From Centrapalus pauciflorus (Eukaryota > Streptophyta > Magnoliopsida > Asterales > Asteraceae): a DNA stretch of 64,000 bases. Of this stretch, positions 10,420-21,469 are shown in pieces. Position 1 is the first letter of the stretch, and every line of letters starts with the position of its first letter. Both the position numbers and the translations under genes were made by a program. The stretch is from assembly GCA_020465985.1 (NCBI GenBank), contig JAANYP010004250.1:1-64000 (forward strand), written 5' to 3'. Under the pieces are notes generated by a model. The model saw nothing but the letters and a program-made list of their open reading frames with translations. It did not search any database and was not told where the DNA came from.

Positions 10420-10822
10420 GGATTAATTAATAATCTCCCCCTCAGATGCAGAACAGGTTTGACTGAGGCCTTTTTGTGCCTAATAGATACAATGAACAAT
10501 ATCCAAACGATTACATTGGAAAATATTGTTATACTAAACAACAACTATTACAATATTACACATGTAGTCCCTAGACCTTAAATCTGTAAAAAAAATTGCA
10601 TTCCCAAATTCTCCCCATTTGATGGATTTGAAGCCTAGTATCCTTCTCTATATCCCAGCTTTTTATCAAATTTCCATATAACCCGATGACTGCTTAAAAG
10701 TATTTCAATCTCCGATACAAAATCAGTAGTCATCAGCCTTTCAGTCTTCCACATGGCATCCTTTGTTCATTTCGTCTTATCTACATCAAGAATCCCCTTT
10801 AATGAGATCATTATTATTCTTA
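10420..10822 (-). other. Noncoding tail between LTR A and the MITE
   Basis: About 400 bp. Read on the minus strand, the first part (10822 to about 10760) continues the reading frame of the broken ORF in region B once the MITE is set aside. The rest looks like 3' untranslated sequence ending in the polypurine-like tract at 10431-10445. No gene is visible. Confidence 0.5.
10431..10445 (-). other. Polypurine-tract-like sequence outside LTR A
   Basis: The minus strand reads CTGAGGGGGAGATTA just upstream of the outer LTR end. This is the form of a Copia polypurine tract, which belongs before a 3' LTR, not before a 5' LTR. The preceding 15 bases include CAAACCTGTTCTG, the word of element A. See findings. 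Confidence 0.55.
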
Positions 10823-11093
10823 GGTGGCGTTTGGATTGATGGAACGTTACATGACAAGATTAGAAAATGATAGGATTTTGATATGATAAGATTTGAAAAT
10901 TATAGAAAGCCTAGTTTAAGGGATCATATAATAATTGGGGTAGAGGGAGGATAATGAAAATAGGAGGTTGGGGGAATACCAAATGCTAAATGATATTAGA
11001 TTCATCCCTCTCTTTTCAATCAAACATGATATGTAAGGATTTTAAATCCAAATCCTAAATGAGGGGTTCAAATCCTTCAAACCAAATGCACCC
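10823..11093. mobile_element. Tourist-like MITE (PIF/Harbinger type)
   Basis: A 271-bp AT-rich insert without coding capacity. Its ends are imperfect inverted repeats: GGTGGCGTTTGGATTGATGG on the left and the complement of GGGTGCATTTGGTTTGAAGG on the right. It is flanked by the direct trinucleotide TTA (10820-10822 and 11094-11096), the target duplication typical of PIF/Harbinger MITEs. It interrupts the 3' end of the decayed ORF in region B; that frame continues on the other side. Confidence 0.75.
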
Positions 11094-14000
11094 TTAGGGT
11101 TCCATCAGAATACTTGTTAAGCTCAGTGATTCGCATCGCCTTCTTTTGATGATCTTTATTTTTGTAAAGGACACAAGGCACATTATCCACAATCACCAGA
11201 TATTCTTTATACTTTTCAATGTCCTTCACATTTCTTTTAGGCGCCGTCATATTTATTCTTCTCATTCCTCTTTCCACTCCTATTTTAATATCGTGAATCG
11301 ACATCAAGACCATCTTAGTGTGTGTGAAGTGGAAAACAGCTTTTAGCGCAAATCTACAATTCTCTTCCCTTCTACATAGTTCGTCAAACAGATCTTCAGT
11401 GTCTTCGATGAACACATGATTGAAGTCTGCTTCACTGAACTTGTAGATTTTCTGATCAGTTCTGAGAACAGTGAATACCGGATAGAAGATACTTACAAAT
11501 CTGTCTTTATCAATTCTCTTCAGCTCCACTATTCTTTCCCAAACTCGTACCTTCTCGATTGGTTGAGCCTTGTTGTGTAGGAGGCTTGTATAATTCACAA
11601 GATTTGGCATATTTGGCTCAATCACTCTCAACAAACTCAAAATTGTTAATGAAGCTTGTTTCTTACAAATAATTTTCCTTTGAAGCAAATCCTCCAAAAA
11701 TGGCAGTCTATTCTTTTCTTGATATATTCTTCATTTTGATGTTTCAATAGTTTGAGCTTCTTGTTATTCTTATTCATCTTTTTATTCAATTCATCTTTAT
11801 CTAACAAACACAACATATCATTACTTTCTTTCTCAGCTTCCCTTGTACTGATATTCTCAAACTATGCTCCCTTTCTGACTCATCTAATAACACAAACTCA
11901 TCATGCAATTTTTCCATTAACTCTTCATCTGATACTTTTATTTCTTGAACAGATTCTGGCTCTCCTGTGAAAATTAATGGAACTTCTTTATCTTCTTCAA
12001 CCTTTACTGTCACATATTTCTTATTGGTGACATCATAACTAGTCACAGCCTTCATAAATTTTCTCGTTTCTGGATTGTACTGAAGCCCGAACAATCAAGA
12101 CAACGTATCATCATACTCAGTAATCGCAAGCTTATCAACTGTTGGTCTTTGTTCAGTTTCCATTAAGTTATCTTTAAGTATCTCCTCAACTAAATCCTCC
12201 TATTCAACAATTCTCTCAACTATCATAAATGATTCAATAAATTCAAACTTTTCAAATTCAGCTTCTGACACATTTATCTCTACCTCAACTCCTTCTATCG
12301 AAAAAGTCTCATCTTTATCATACTCACCATATTCTTTAAATTGAATTTGAAATCAGTTTGCATGCTCACCGGTTGTGTAACATCCTCATAATAAAGAATG
12401 AATCCCAGATCACGTTGAGTTACAAGTGGTTCATCAATTGTAGTTCCACCAGTTTCAGATATATTTTGATCAGTCTGTTTAGCCTCATACACAACAATCT
12501 GTTTATCGGAATCATCAAGCCTCCTCCTCTTCTCCCCCTCACGGTGATCATCATCGGAGTCATCATCATCATGTTTACATTTAGTACCAGAGGCTCGAGA
12601 TTTGCAGGTTTTTTCAAGCTTAGAGAATATTTTTGATAATGCACCTAACGCACTAACCATCGTAGCTTCCAAACTCGACATCTTATCATTCTTGTTGGCA
12701 AACTGATCTTCACAGTAGCTCCTCAATTCAACATTAGAATCAAATTTCTCCAATTCTGGCTCAGAAGCAGTGGCTTTGCCTTTCAACAGTCGTTAAATAT
12801 TTAACAAATTGTTCCATCATAAACTCAAACTGATTATTCACATTCTGATTAACTCCTTGAATAGCTTTATTCAGCCTCTCCTCAGTAACAAAGGGTAACG
12901 AAATGCTAACACCTGGAACACTAATATTTCCAGTTGACATGATAGTGGAACTTGTAAAAAGAACCTCTGTGTGGCCTATGCTCAGAGTTGACCAAGTTAA
13001 AGCTATGGTAGGACTTCTACCCTATCCCAGTGAATGTGCAACAGATGCAACCGACCCTATGGGTATTCCAACAGGTACACTAAGTTCATTTGCAATTGTT
13101 GCCACATAAGCAACCGACTCCAGTGTCCTAGAATGTGTATAAATCGGCTCCATGACATGTGTAGAATCAAAAATTGTACACTGGGGCAACTATGTACTAG
13201 TTTTAATATCCACAGGATCCAAATTATCCTCGGATAGTATATGTGTATAATCCTCATGACAAAATGAAACGTCCTCTTATTGAGAAAAAGGATGAGTGGC
13301 TAGGGGTGTGCGATCACCAGTGAGATGCTGGCTTCTTCAATGCTAACTCTCAAAGGATAGTCAACAACGTATGTCGCAGCCTGGCTATTTGGGGTAGGTA
13401 GTAGACACTCAGTCACTACTGCAACACCCTCCAACCTCACCCTCCTTCTCACAAGACGATATGACTCAGCATCATTACCAACCTCATCATCATCACCATC
13501 TCCACCCTCATCTCTTCTAACATCTGATAGGGTTCTTTCAGAATCCTCCCTTTCATCACCCTCACCACCCCTTACGATATTTTCCCTTAGCACTAACTGA
13601 CTGTGTTCAGCAACCCCATGTTGCTGAACCACACTCGGGGTGGCTCCCTAGGTAGGATGCCTTAGTTCTTGAGGCTTCACTAGAGCCTGATCAATACGAT
13701 AAATCCTCACACTCTCAATAGTAGGATCAACATACCTCAAGATAGATTTAGGAATCGGTAGAATATTTGCAATTTGGATCTTCCCAATTACTATACAAGC
13801 TCATCATTACATTGTCAGGGCATCTTTGTGAATTGGATCACTTATGAATTTTATCGTTGGCACGCAAGATCCCTTGAATATGTATTTGAATAAATCTTTG
13901 AAGATGTACGAACCTCCTAGCTCTATTGGTAGTTTTTGCAAGTACCACCTCCTTCAAGTCCTCTCATATGCATAACACATAATCATAGTGTTCGTTGAAT

Positions 14001-14340
14001 GCAACTCTATGGAAAATGCAGTGCATGTATGCTGTCTTTATCCACTCCGGTGTATTTAGAAGTCATACATCTATTCAAGATATAGAATAGTTTATACCAT
14101 TCTCCGTTAAGTCCATTGCAGTGGAATAAAATGTAGAGGCTTTGTGTAGCCAAGACTTATGTTGTCCCTACACATTTGTTCTTCAGAAGCAAATTCCTCA
14201 AAATCAACAAGATCAGGAAAATTATTTCTGTCTATCTTTCTTGGTAGAAACAAGTTGTGTCTGAGTCTGGCTAGGGTGATCTTGGCTTTGAATTGGTCGA
14301 TGATTACTTCGAAATGATGATCACCCACATCAGGAACAAT
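11094..14340 (-). pseudogene. Region B: decayed ORF3-type gene of an old retroelement
   Basis: Five minus-strand pieces (14328-14107, 13632-13300, 12786-12295, 12094-11801, 11697-11077) lie in order and read as one broken protein. The N-terminal piece and the frames after it (GEWYKLFYIL near 14090) are globular. The middle carries a long acidic run next to EKRRRLDD, an NLS-like patch. The C-terminal piece has FYPVFTVLRTDQKIYKFSEADF and ends KYSDGT. Comparable C-terminal modules occur after retrotransposon ORFs in other plants, from general memory only. Its place after a TTCGAA array mirrors E and F. It is not clearly homologous to ORF3 of A by eye. Decay by frameshifts and stops is extensive. 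Confidence 0.55.
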
Positions 14341-14945
14341 TTTGATGGTATGCTAGAATTAATGTAGGTAAATTATAGGAATGGAAGGTTTGTATTGTAA
14401 TAGGTAACCAAGGGAATGACCTTTCAAAATCTCAACAACCACAGGATGGCTAACTTTGATAACTTAAGAATCTAGCCTGTGATTTGATGTCAGACAGTAG
14501 GAGAAAGTGTTTGGGTTTGACAAGATGAGTTTCAGTACTGGTGACTTAGGCTTAGGACCAGCAACTGATGCTGACCTAACTAGTTTAGATGCAAGTGTAT
14601 GGTTTGAAGGGGATTGAGAATTTGAAGATTCAGAAACATGGGTGGGGTTTCAGAATCCTTTTGATACCTGTAATAATAACTAATACGTTAGAATCTGCAG
14701 GTAAATACACATGTCAAAAACGGATAAAGAAAAATAGCATTTCACAAGAAGTTAGAAAAATCTGTGTTTCATTGTTTACAGCATCAGGATTCCAAACAAT
14801 AATATTAAAATATTACAGTTAGGACTCCAAAGTCAACCATTAAGGGACCAATGTTAATAAAAGAAAGATTTCAAAAACTTAACCTATTAAAAATTCATTT
14901 TCTTTGAAAAACTAAATTTCCCACACTTAGAAAAATTCCATAAAT
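14341..14945. other. AT-rich noncoding stretch
   Basis: About 600 bp without a gene or repeat that I can recognise, between the decayed ORF of region B and the 21-bp array. Confidence 0.5.
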
Positions 14946-15513
14946 GAATTCGAATCATGCAATATGAATCTCGAATGATTTAGTATGAAATTCGAACACT
15001 AAAGACCAATCTCGAAGTCTATTATAGCAATCTCGAGGACCATAATAAAATTCGAATAATGATTGATGAATCTCGAATTACTCATGATGAATTTCGAATC
15101 ATTCTTTCTAAATTTTGAATAATAAGGAATGGACTTCAAATATTTAAGCATGAATGTCGAATGAAGAACTCTGAAATTTGAAATTGTTTGGATGAAATTC
15201 AAAGTACTTTGGAAGAAATTCGAAGTAATTTTGAAGAAATTCGAAGTACTTTGAAAGAATTTCGAATCACGTTGCCCACAATTCGAGTACTTAATATTGA
15301 ATCTCGAAGGATAAGTATTGAATCTTGATTGACAATGCATTAATTTCGAATGAAACAATATAAATTCGAATAAAACATATAACATTTCGAGTGTTATCAA
15401 GTGAAATTCGAATATCATCCTATGAAATTTGAATTACACAATCTATAGTTCGAATAACTTTGACTGAAATTCGAATGAAACTTCGTACAATTCGAATATT
15501 TTATCATTCGAAA
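14946..15513. repeat. 21-bp periodic TTCGAA keyword array (about 27 units)
   Basis: The constant part is roughly AATTTCGAAT (variants AATCTCGAA, AAATTCGAA). Each occurrence is followed by 11 bases that differ from unit to unit. Nearly all units are exactly 21 bp, with one of 18, one of 20 and one of 22. The span of 568 bp equals 27 x 21 plus 1. A 139-codon minus-strand frame through it is a by-product of the 21-bp period, giving Ser-x-Phe every seven residues. This is unlike a normal minisatellite, where spacers are copies of each other. Confidence 0.85.
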
Positions 15514-17564
15514 ATTTACCAAAACATTTTTCTAAGTCTAATACACACTAAAAATATGAAAAATGCATATAGGCACATTTAAACATGAAAACTTACACTA
15601 CCACACTCGAAATCCTATTCTAAACAACTTTCCTTTACTGATTGAAGACTTGAAACAATAATTATAAGCACAAATCATGGAATATTAGTAAGAACAAAAG
15701 CTCGAAACTAAAAACATAAAAATTTGAATTAAACCTTGTTAAGACACTCATATGATTCGAAATTTAAGATCCAATAACATTTATTGACTTATCATGTGAT
15801 TTAACTTGATCATAATGACTTTATGAGTTTTAATGTTTTTCATGGCCACGTGTGACCTATTTGGTCATTCTTTGACTTTATTTGCAAGTTGAACTTATTG
15901 ATATGCAATGACACATTATTCATAATCATGCAATTTATCACTTTATGTAAGTGATTCATATGACATACAACGTGTATTAGGCACATGGGACATATTTAGG
16001 GCCAAGAACTAAGGCTTTGAGCCTATGTTCAATTCCCTAAAATACTTTGTTTATTTAATTTGCTTTTATGTCTTACAATATGCTTTAAATGTCATGGCAT
16101 CATAATTTATAAAATATGATAACGAACATCACATTCATGCTTCATTATTTATGATTTATGTCTTAAAACATGCTTTTGAATATCATTACATCATAACATT
16201 TTTATGTATGCAAATGATCACGAAGTTCACACAACTGCTCTATTATGTTTCTATGATTTCTGGACAGCAAAGAACACCTTAATGCACTCTTATATATATT
16301 GATGAAACGCATAAAAGTTGGTTAACGCTACAACAATGTTCCATATATGATCTCATACTTTAATTTGATGCCTATATGTATATATATCTAAGTAGGGACT
16401 GCTACTGTTCTTTTCTTTCTTTCTGTCCAATTCGATACCCACACACACATTATGAATAACGTCTTTAAGTATATACAAAAGGCTGCTGTATTTGATCCTT
16501 AGTCATTCCCTTCCTACACAACAATTATTAATCAACTTTACACATATATGTATGTATGTTCTATTTTCTTAAGTTGGTTGCTGTTGTTGCTTACATTTAT
16601 TGGACACACATTCTTTTTTAATTGGACTATTGTTACTGCTTTTTTTTAAACGACAAAAAAAACACGCACACACACATTCACACTCCTAGACTTGCTTATG
16701 ATATAAGCATCTGACTCATGCAATCCCACATACTACACTTAACATATTTTTGTATGAATGTATGTACTCATGTTGTATGCTGGTTGCTGTTGGTTGATGT
16801 CTCTACACATCCGAGTTTCACCGATTGGTTAGTCTTGGAACTTTATTTATACACCCACACAACACTTAGTCTATTTATATGTAACAGAAGGAAGGATTGT
16901 TGCTGATTCAATACATTCGAGACTTCACCAGTGGTGAGTCTCGGATCTTTCACACAAACACTACAAATACTTAAGTCTTTTATATGAATCAAATAGAGAA
17001 AATGGTTGTTGTGTTTTTTGTCTCAAAGCACACATCCGAGATACTTGCAACTTAGTTTATATGATTAGAAAGGAAAAAGGGGTTGCTGATAACATACATC
17101 CGAGACTTCCATTTCGAATGGATCTTGGATGTTTCACCTTCATGCAATACAAACACACGAACACCATACTACACTATACTTTCTATTTTTCCTTCATTTT
17201 CAGCAACCAAATAAGTAGATTAAAGGGTGTTGTATGCATCTAAATGAACCACAAACACTTATACATAATTATCATGCCATGGCCGAAGGCCAATAGCCTT
17301 CTTGGCCCTCTTACATTCGATCGAAACAGGAACAATGACAGCACTTTAAAATCTCAGAATTTTTATTTCAAACTTAAAATTAAACTCTCAAAATGCTAGA
17401 ATTTTTAATTAAACATTAAACAAGAACATGCAAGAGTTTATTTCTACTTTTAGACACTCATGATTTTTCTATTTCATGAATGACTTTGGTTTTGCTTTTG
17501 GGCTTTCTGTCCAGGCCGTATATATGCAAAACACTTCACAAATGATGAATTTAAATGGTGAATT
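15514..17564 (-). other. Noncoding LTR-like sequence with hairpin repeats
   Basis: AT-rich, no gene. Scattered TCGAA words continue to about 15770. Between 16800 and 17130 there are three related inverted repeats built on CATCCGAGACTTCACC and its complement, for example CGAGACTTCACCA-GTGGTGAGTCTCG at about 16918-16944. A further hairpin of GGCCGAAGGC/GCCTTCTTGGCC type lies near 17281-17308. The upper part probably belongs to the Gypsy-type LTR that starts at 17945, but I could not locate the other end. Confidence 0.5.
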
Positions 17565-17945
17565 ACCTTGAATCTAGTGTTGTTGTTTGCTTTGATGATT
17601 CCTTTGTCTTGATTCTTGATTTAATTCAAGATTTTGTGAAGTTCTTTGATGAAGCCGTAGATTAGAAGGTTAGAGAGAGAGAGAGACTTTTCTTTGATTG
17701 TAGATGATGAAAATAAGTGCAGGAAACTTCCTTTTAGGGATTTTATTAGTACAACTTTTCTTTTTCAAAATTTGACCCCAACATTTTCATTTCTTTTAAC
17801 TTGTCATCACAAGTGTATATAATTATAACTTAATTATATTACTTTTATAAGAGTCGCCATATTAATAATGCATTTAAACTTACTTTAACTTATTGATTAA
17901 CGTCAAACTTGTTAATTGCCAATAATTAAAGTTCATGTTGTTACA
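17565..17945 (-). repeat. 5' end of a Gypsy-type LTR
   Basis: On the minus strand the sequence starts TGTAACAACATG, close to the TGTAACAACCC start of the LTR of Gypsy element G. It breaks the RT frame of fragment C. A (CT)n run on the minus strand (near 17670-17685) and a TTCAAG|GTAATT splice-donor-like site (17566/17565) occur in the same order as in G (CTCTCT run, then TTTCAAG|GTAATA). This shared layout supports an LTR of the same broad group. The inner end is not found. Confidence 0.6.
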
Positions 17946-19575
17946 GAAAGGTCATCAATAAATACAATCAATGATCGGTCAAGTAACGGATGACATATTC
18001 TATTTCTCATATCCAGGAAAGCGGCCAAAACCTTGGTTAATCCGAACGGCATCACCAAAAACTCATAATGCCAATAGCGAGTGCGAAAAGCGGTCTTGCG
18101 AATATTGGCCTCATGAATCTTCAGCTGATGATACCCCAACCTCAAATCAATCTTGGAGAAACAACAAGCACCCTAAAGCTAATCGAATAGGTCATTAATA
18201 CGAGGCAAATGATACTTATTCTTCATCGTTACCTTATTCAGCTCTCGATAATCAATCCACATTAGAAGTGTGCCATCTTTTTTCTTAACAAACAAGACCG
18301 GAGTGCCCCAAGGTGACGTACTCAGTTGAATAAAACCACTATCAAGCAACTTTTGTAGTTATAACATCATCTCTTTCATCTCTGTTGGGCTAAACAGTAA
18401 GGAGCTCGAGCGATCGGAGCTGCCCCTGGTGTGAGGTCAATGCGGAACTCAACCTCTCTATTTGACAGCAAACTAAGTAGCTCCTCGGGAAATACATTAG
18501 CATACCCGCAGACAACAAGAACATCAGCTATCGACTTCTCTACTTCGGACGAGTCAACTACACAAGTTACAAAGGAAGAACAACCCTGAGTGATGTACCA
18601 ACGAGCCTTAACCATAGAGATCAAGCCAAAATCACCACCGCGCCTCTCACCATATATACATATATCACCTCCCTGATCATCAAAAAGACAGATCATGCGC
18701 TTCGAGCAGACTACGTAAGAATTGTTGGCGGCTAGCCATTTCATGCCCACAATAACATCAAAACACCCAATCGACATTGGAATAAGGTCTAAAGAAAAGT
18801 CACGAGCCTCTAAGAGCAAAGTACAACCTCTATGAATCTTAGATAATAACATTACCGACCCATTCGCGGTCTCCATTGATTTAGGGACATATAATGGGGA
18901 AGATGCAACAGGAATGACATGCAAAAGATGATGATATGAATGACCGATTCGTACCAGAATTAATTAACACTCGATCAAGTAAAAAATAAATAAGAAGATA
19001 CCATTCACAACATCTGGGGTCTTCCGAGCCTCATCGGTTGTGTTTTGAAAAGCTCATGCCTTAACTCTGGCAATATCATCCTTCTTCGACTGAGCTGAAC
19101 TAGAACCGGGGAGGTTCAATGAAGCAACACTACCTCTCATACTCTGACTCTGTTTCCTCTTAGGGAAATCCCTTGCAATGTGCCCCTGCAATCTGCAATC
19201 AAAACAACCAGAATGAGGCCTCTTCGGTCACTGATTACAGAGGTGGTCTCTTTGGCTGATACAGAGTCTGAGATCTCTGCTGAGACTGGTTGTGAGATCT
19301 CTTCGGCTACTGGTGCCGGGATCAGCTCTGAGAGATAGAATAACCTGATGACTTACCCAAATTCTGAAATGAATGCCCCTAACCCTGAGAAACAAATCCC
19401 CTCGGTGCTGAATTCCCAAATGAAAAACCTCTTTCCCTCGATTGCAACTGCTAGAATCCCTCAGAACGAGCCTTTTTAGAAGGCAGGGGCATCGATGTTG
19501 CATCAGATTTAGTCAATGCCCTCTCGCGCTTGCATGCGCAAAGGGCTGCCTCCTCAAGAGAATAAAATGTCAAAT
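17946..19575 (-). pseudogene. Element C: decayed Gypsy (Tekay-like) gag-pol fragment
   Basis: Minus-strand pieces run from the Gag tail (TKSDATSMPLPSKKA homolog near 19510-19480), through a damaged zinc knuckle (CFDCRLQGHIARDF, last Cys lost, near 19200), a protease C-terminal part (FDVIVGMKWL near 18750), and RT (VEFRIDLTPGAAPIARAPY near 18430; HYEFLVMPFGLT; FIDD near 17965). It is truncated on both sides: by an LTR at 17945 and by LTR fragment D at 19576. Frameshifts and stops are frequent. No initiation codon is preserved. Confidence 0.8.
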
Positions 19576-20064
19576 TGTAAGGTCACCACGTCTACGGATT
19601 GGATCAAGGTGCGACGTCGTCCAACGAGTGCGGAATCCTCGTTAGACGCTTAACGGATCGATCACGCGCGGAACACGAAGCCGAACACGATGCTAGCCGA
19701 TAGGAAACCAACCCCACACGATGTATTGCTCCAAAAACTCTCTGAAATTACTTCTAGCTCATACGTGCACTGATACAAGCTCTGAAAATCGTATTTCCCC
19801 AAAGTTTTTGAAAATATCTGAATAAACTCATATTATAACATCTAAGTTCGTTCAAGGCCCAAGCCCACGAACTTACAAGTTCAAGCCCAAGAACATACGA
19901 ACTGAGGCTAGCTAAGTTCATACTTTGTGCCTTTAGTTCGTGGCCTATGCCTTTACGAACTTATTCTCACTTCAAGAACTTATCTTCACAATCAAGAACT
20001 TAACATGCAAATGTAAACATCATACACAATCATGATCAAACATTCATGACCTGTATTAATAAAG
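19576..20064 (-). repeat. Element D: truncated Copia LTR, inverted relative to element E
   Basis: On the minus strand this matches the LTR of element E: it shares TGTGTATGATGTTTACATTTGC, many AAGTTC words, the U5 hairpin (19623-19643) and the ACCTTACA end. The 3' tip at 19576 abuts Gypsy fragment C with no PBS, so it is a solo LTR or a 3' LTR. The first 85 or so bases of the LTR are missing because element E starts there. The missing part should lie beyond the far end of E, outside the window. Confidence 0.8.
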
Positions 20065-20652
20065 TGTTAGTGCACCCTGTGTGACGATAGCAGTCTAAGT
20101 ATAGATAGTCTTTTGTAATAGACCAGGCTTTGCAAATACAAGTTATATATGTTTGATCTTGTTTGTGTATGATGTTTACATTTGCAAAGATAAGTTCAAA
20201 GATAAGTTCAAACATAAGTTCAAAGATAAGTTCAAACATAAGTTCTAGAATAAGTTCAAAGATAAGTTCTAGAACAAGTTCAAAGGCTAGGGTTTGAACT
20301 TAGTGAAGCTAAGTTTGATTAGTAGTGGACAAGTTCGTGGGCTTGGGCCTAAACGAACATGTGTAACCTAAGTTTGAACTTAATCTCTATCATTAAGAGT
20401 TAATCCGTTTGAATTAAGGAATTTTGGCAGAAATTAGCATTCAGAGCTCGTATCAGTGCACCTACGAACTTGTGAGATTTCAGAGAGTCGTTTCGGAGAA
20501 ATACACGTGTCTGGTCGTTCGTCGTATCGACTATCATTGTGTTCGTCTCCGGGTTTCCGTGTTTGATCGATCCGTTAAACCCCTAACGAGGATTCCGCAC
20601 TCGTTGGAAGGTGTCGCGTCAAGATCAGATCCGTGCTAAAGGTGACCTTACA
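20065..20652 (+). repeat. 5' LTR of element E
   Basis: 588 bp, from TGTTAGTGCACC to GACCTTACA. The first 30 or so bases match the heads of the LTRs of F and J (GTGTGACGATAGCAGTCTAA in all). The region 20185-20300 repeats AAGTTCAAAGAT and AAGTTCTAGAA. The U5 hairpin with loop GATTCCGCA is at 20585-20605. The PBS follows two bases after the end. Confidence 0.85.
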
Positions 20653-20654
20653 AG

Positions 20655-20667
20655 TGGTATCAAAGCC
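20655..20667 (+). other. Primer-binding site of element E
   Basis: TGGTATCAAAGCC: one change (G to A) from the initiator-Met tRNA complement seen in F, G, H and J. It is preceded by AG, the same spacing as in F and J. Confidence 0.85.
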
Positions 20668-20958
20668 ATTCGAGTGTTCATCGCGTTCTTCGTGTTCATA
20701 CGAACATTCTTGGTTTCTTGACGTTTTTACTGGAAAAATCACTGTTTTCCAAGTTTTTTCTGAGTTCTACAAGCAAGGTAACAGGGAAAAATTCAGAATA
20801 GTTCACTTTTCACTCGAAATCAGTGTTTTTAATCTTAAAAACATTGGTTTAATCTGAAATCTTGAAAAAATCGAATTTTTGGCCGTTTCTCGAACTTGCA
20901 GCGCTCGAACTTAAGGGGGTATTAGGGTTCTTCGAACATGTCAGAATACGCTCCTCTC

Positions 20959-21469
20959 GAAGTTGGTTTAGGGCTTCTCCGCCAAAGCTGATGAAACTGG
21001 AAGATTAGTATTGGTGGAAGGATAGGTTTGCTAACTTTGCTCGATTCAACGACATGCGTTTGTGGATATGCGTCGATGAGGGATATGTTCCTCCTACGCA
21101 AGAACTTGAAGGCCGACAAAGAGTCTTGATGTATCAGAACAGGAAAGATGACGATAATAAAATCTATGAGGCCGAGAACCGAGCATTCTCAATTATCATA
21201 ATGGCGTTACCTCAAGAAATCCTACACACATTAAGGAATCATAGGACTTCTAAAGAGCTTCGGGATGCTCTAGAGAAGAGATGTGAGGGAAATCCCAGGG
21301 TACGCAAGGGAAGAACTGAGATGCTGAAACAGCAATTTGCCATCTTCAAAGCACTGAAGAATGAGACGCTAGATGAGACAATCACTAGATTCTATCATCT
21401 GCTAACTGATCTTGACAATCACAGTGTCGAGTATCAAGAGACTGAAAAGATAGAAAAATTTCTGGATGC
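20959..21469 (+). pseudogene. gag: Element E Gag, 5' fragment
   Basis: The protein is homologous to Gag of F and J (MRLWICVDEGYVPPTQEL; IMALPQEILHTLRNHRTSKE; RCEGNPRVRKGRTEMLKQQF). A deletion joins leader sequence near 20955 directly to the codons for about residue 12, so the start codon is gone. A TAG replaces the first Tyr of the DYYWWKD motif (near 21007). Element F interrupts the gene at GGATGC; GATGC is the duplicated target. Confidence 0.88.
21465..21469. other. Target-site duplication of element F, left copy
   Basis: GATGC here and again at 34957-34961 right after the 3' LTR. The E gag reads through when the element and one copy are set aside. Confidence 0.97.

Noticed and set aside
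14503..14507. GAAAG before TG as partner duplication for the LTR starting at 17945
   Set aside because: A 5-bp match is expected by chance in several kilobases, and the broken Gypsy RT does not resume to its left.
14999..15418. 139-codon minus-strand ORF
   Set aside because: It runs through the 21-bp array; the heptad of Ser-x-Phe is a by-product of a period divisible by three. No homology or start context.
14946..15513. CRISPR-like array (constant word plus variable spacers)
   Set aside because: Plant nuclear DNA, word only about 10 bp and degenerate, no cas genes.
16718..16906. Small hydrophobic ORF
   Set aside because: Noncoding LTR-like DNA with hairpins; no conserved start or relative.
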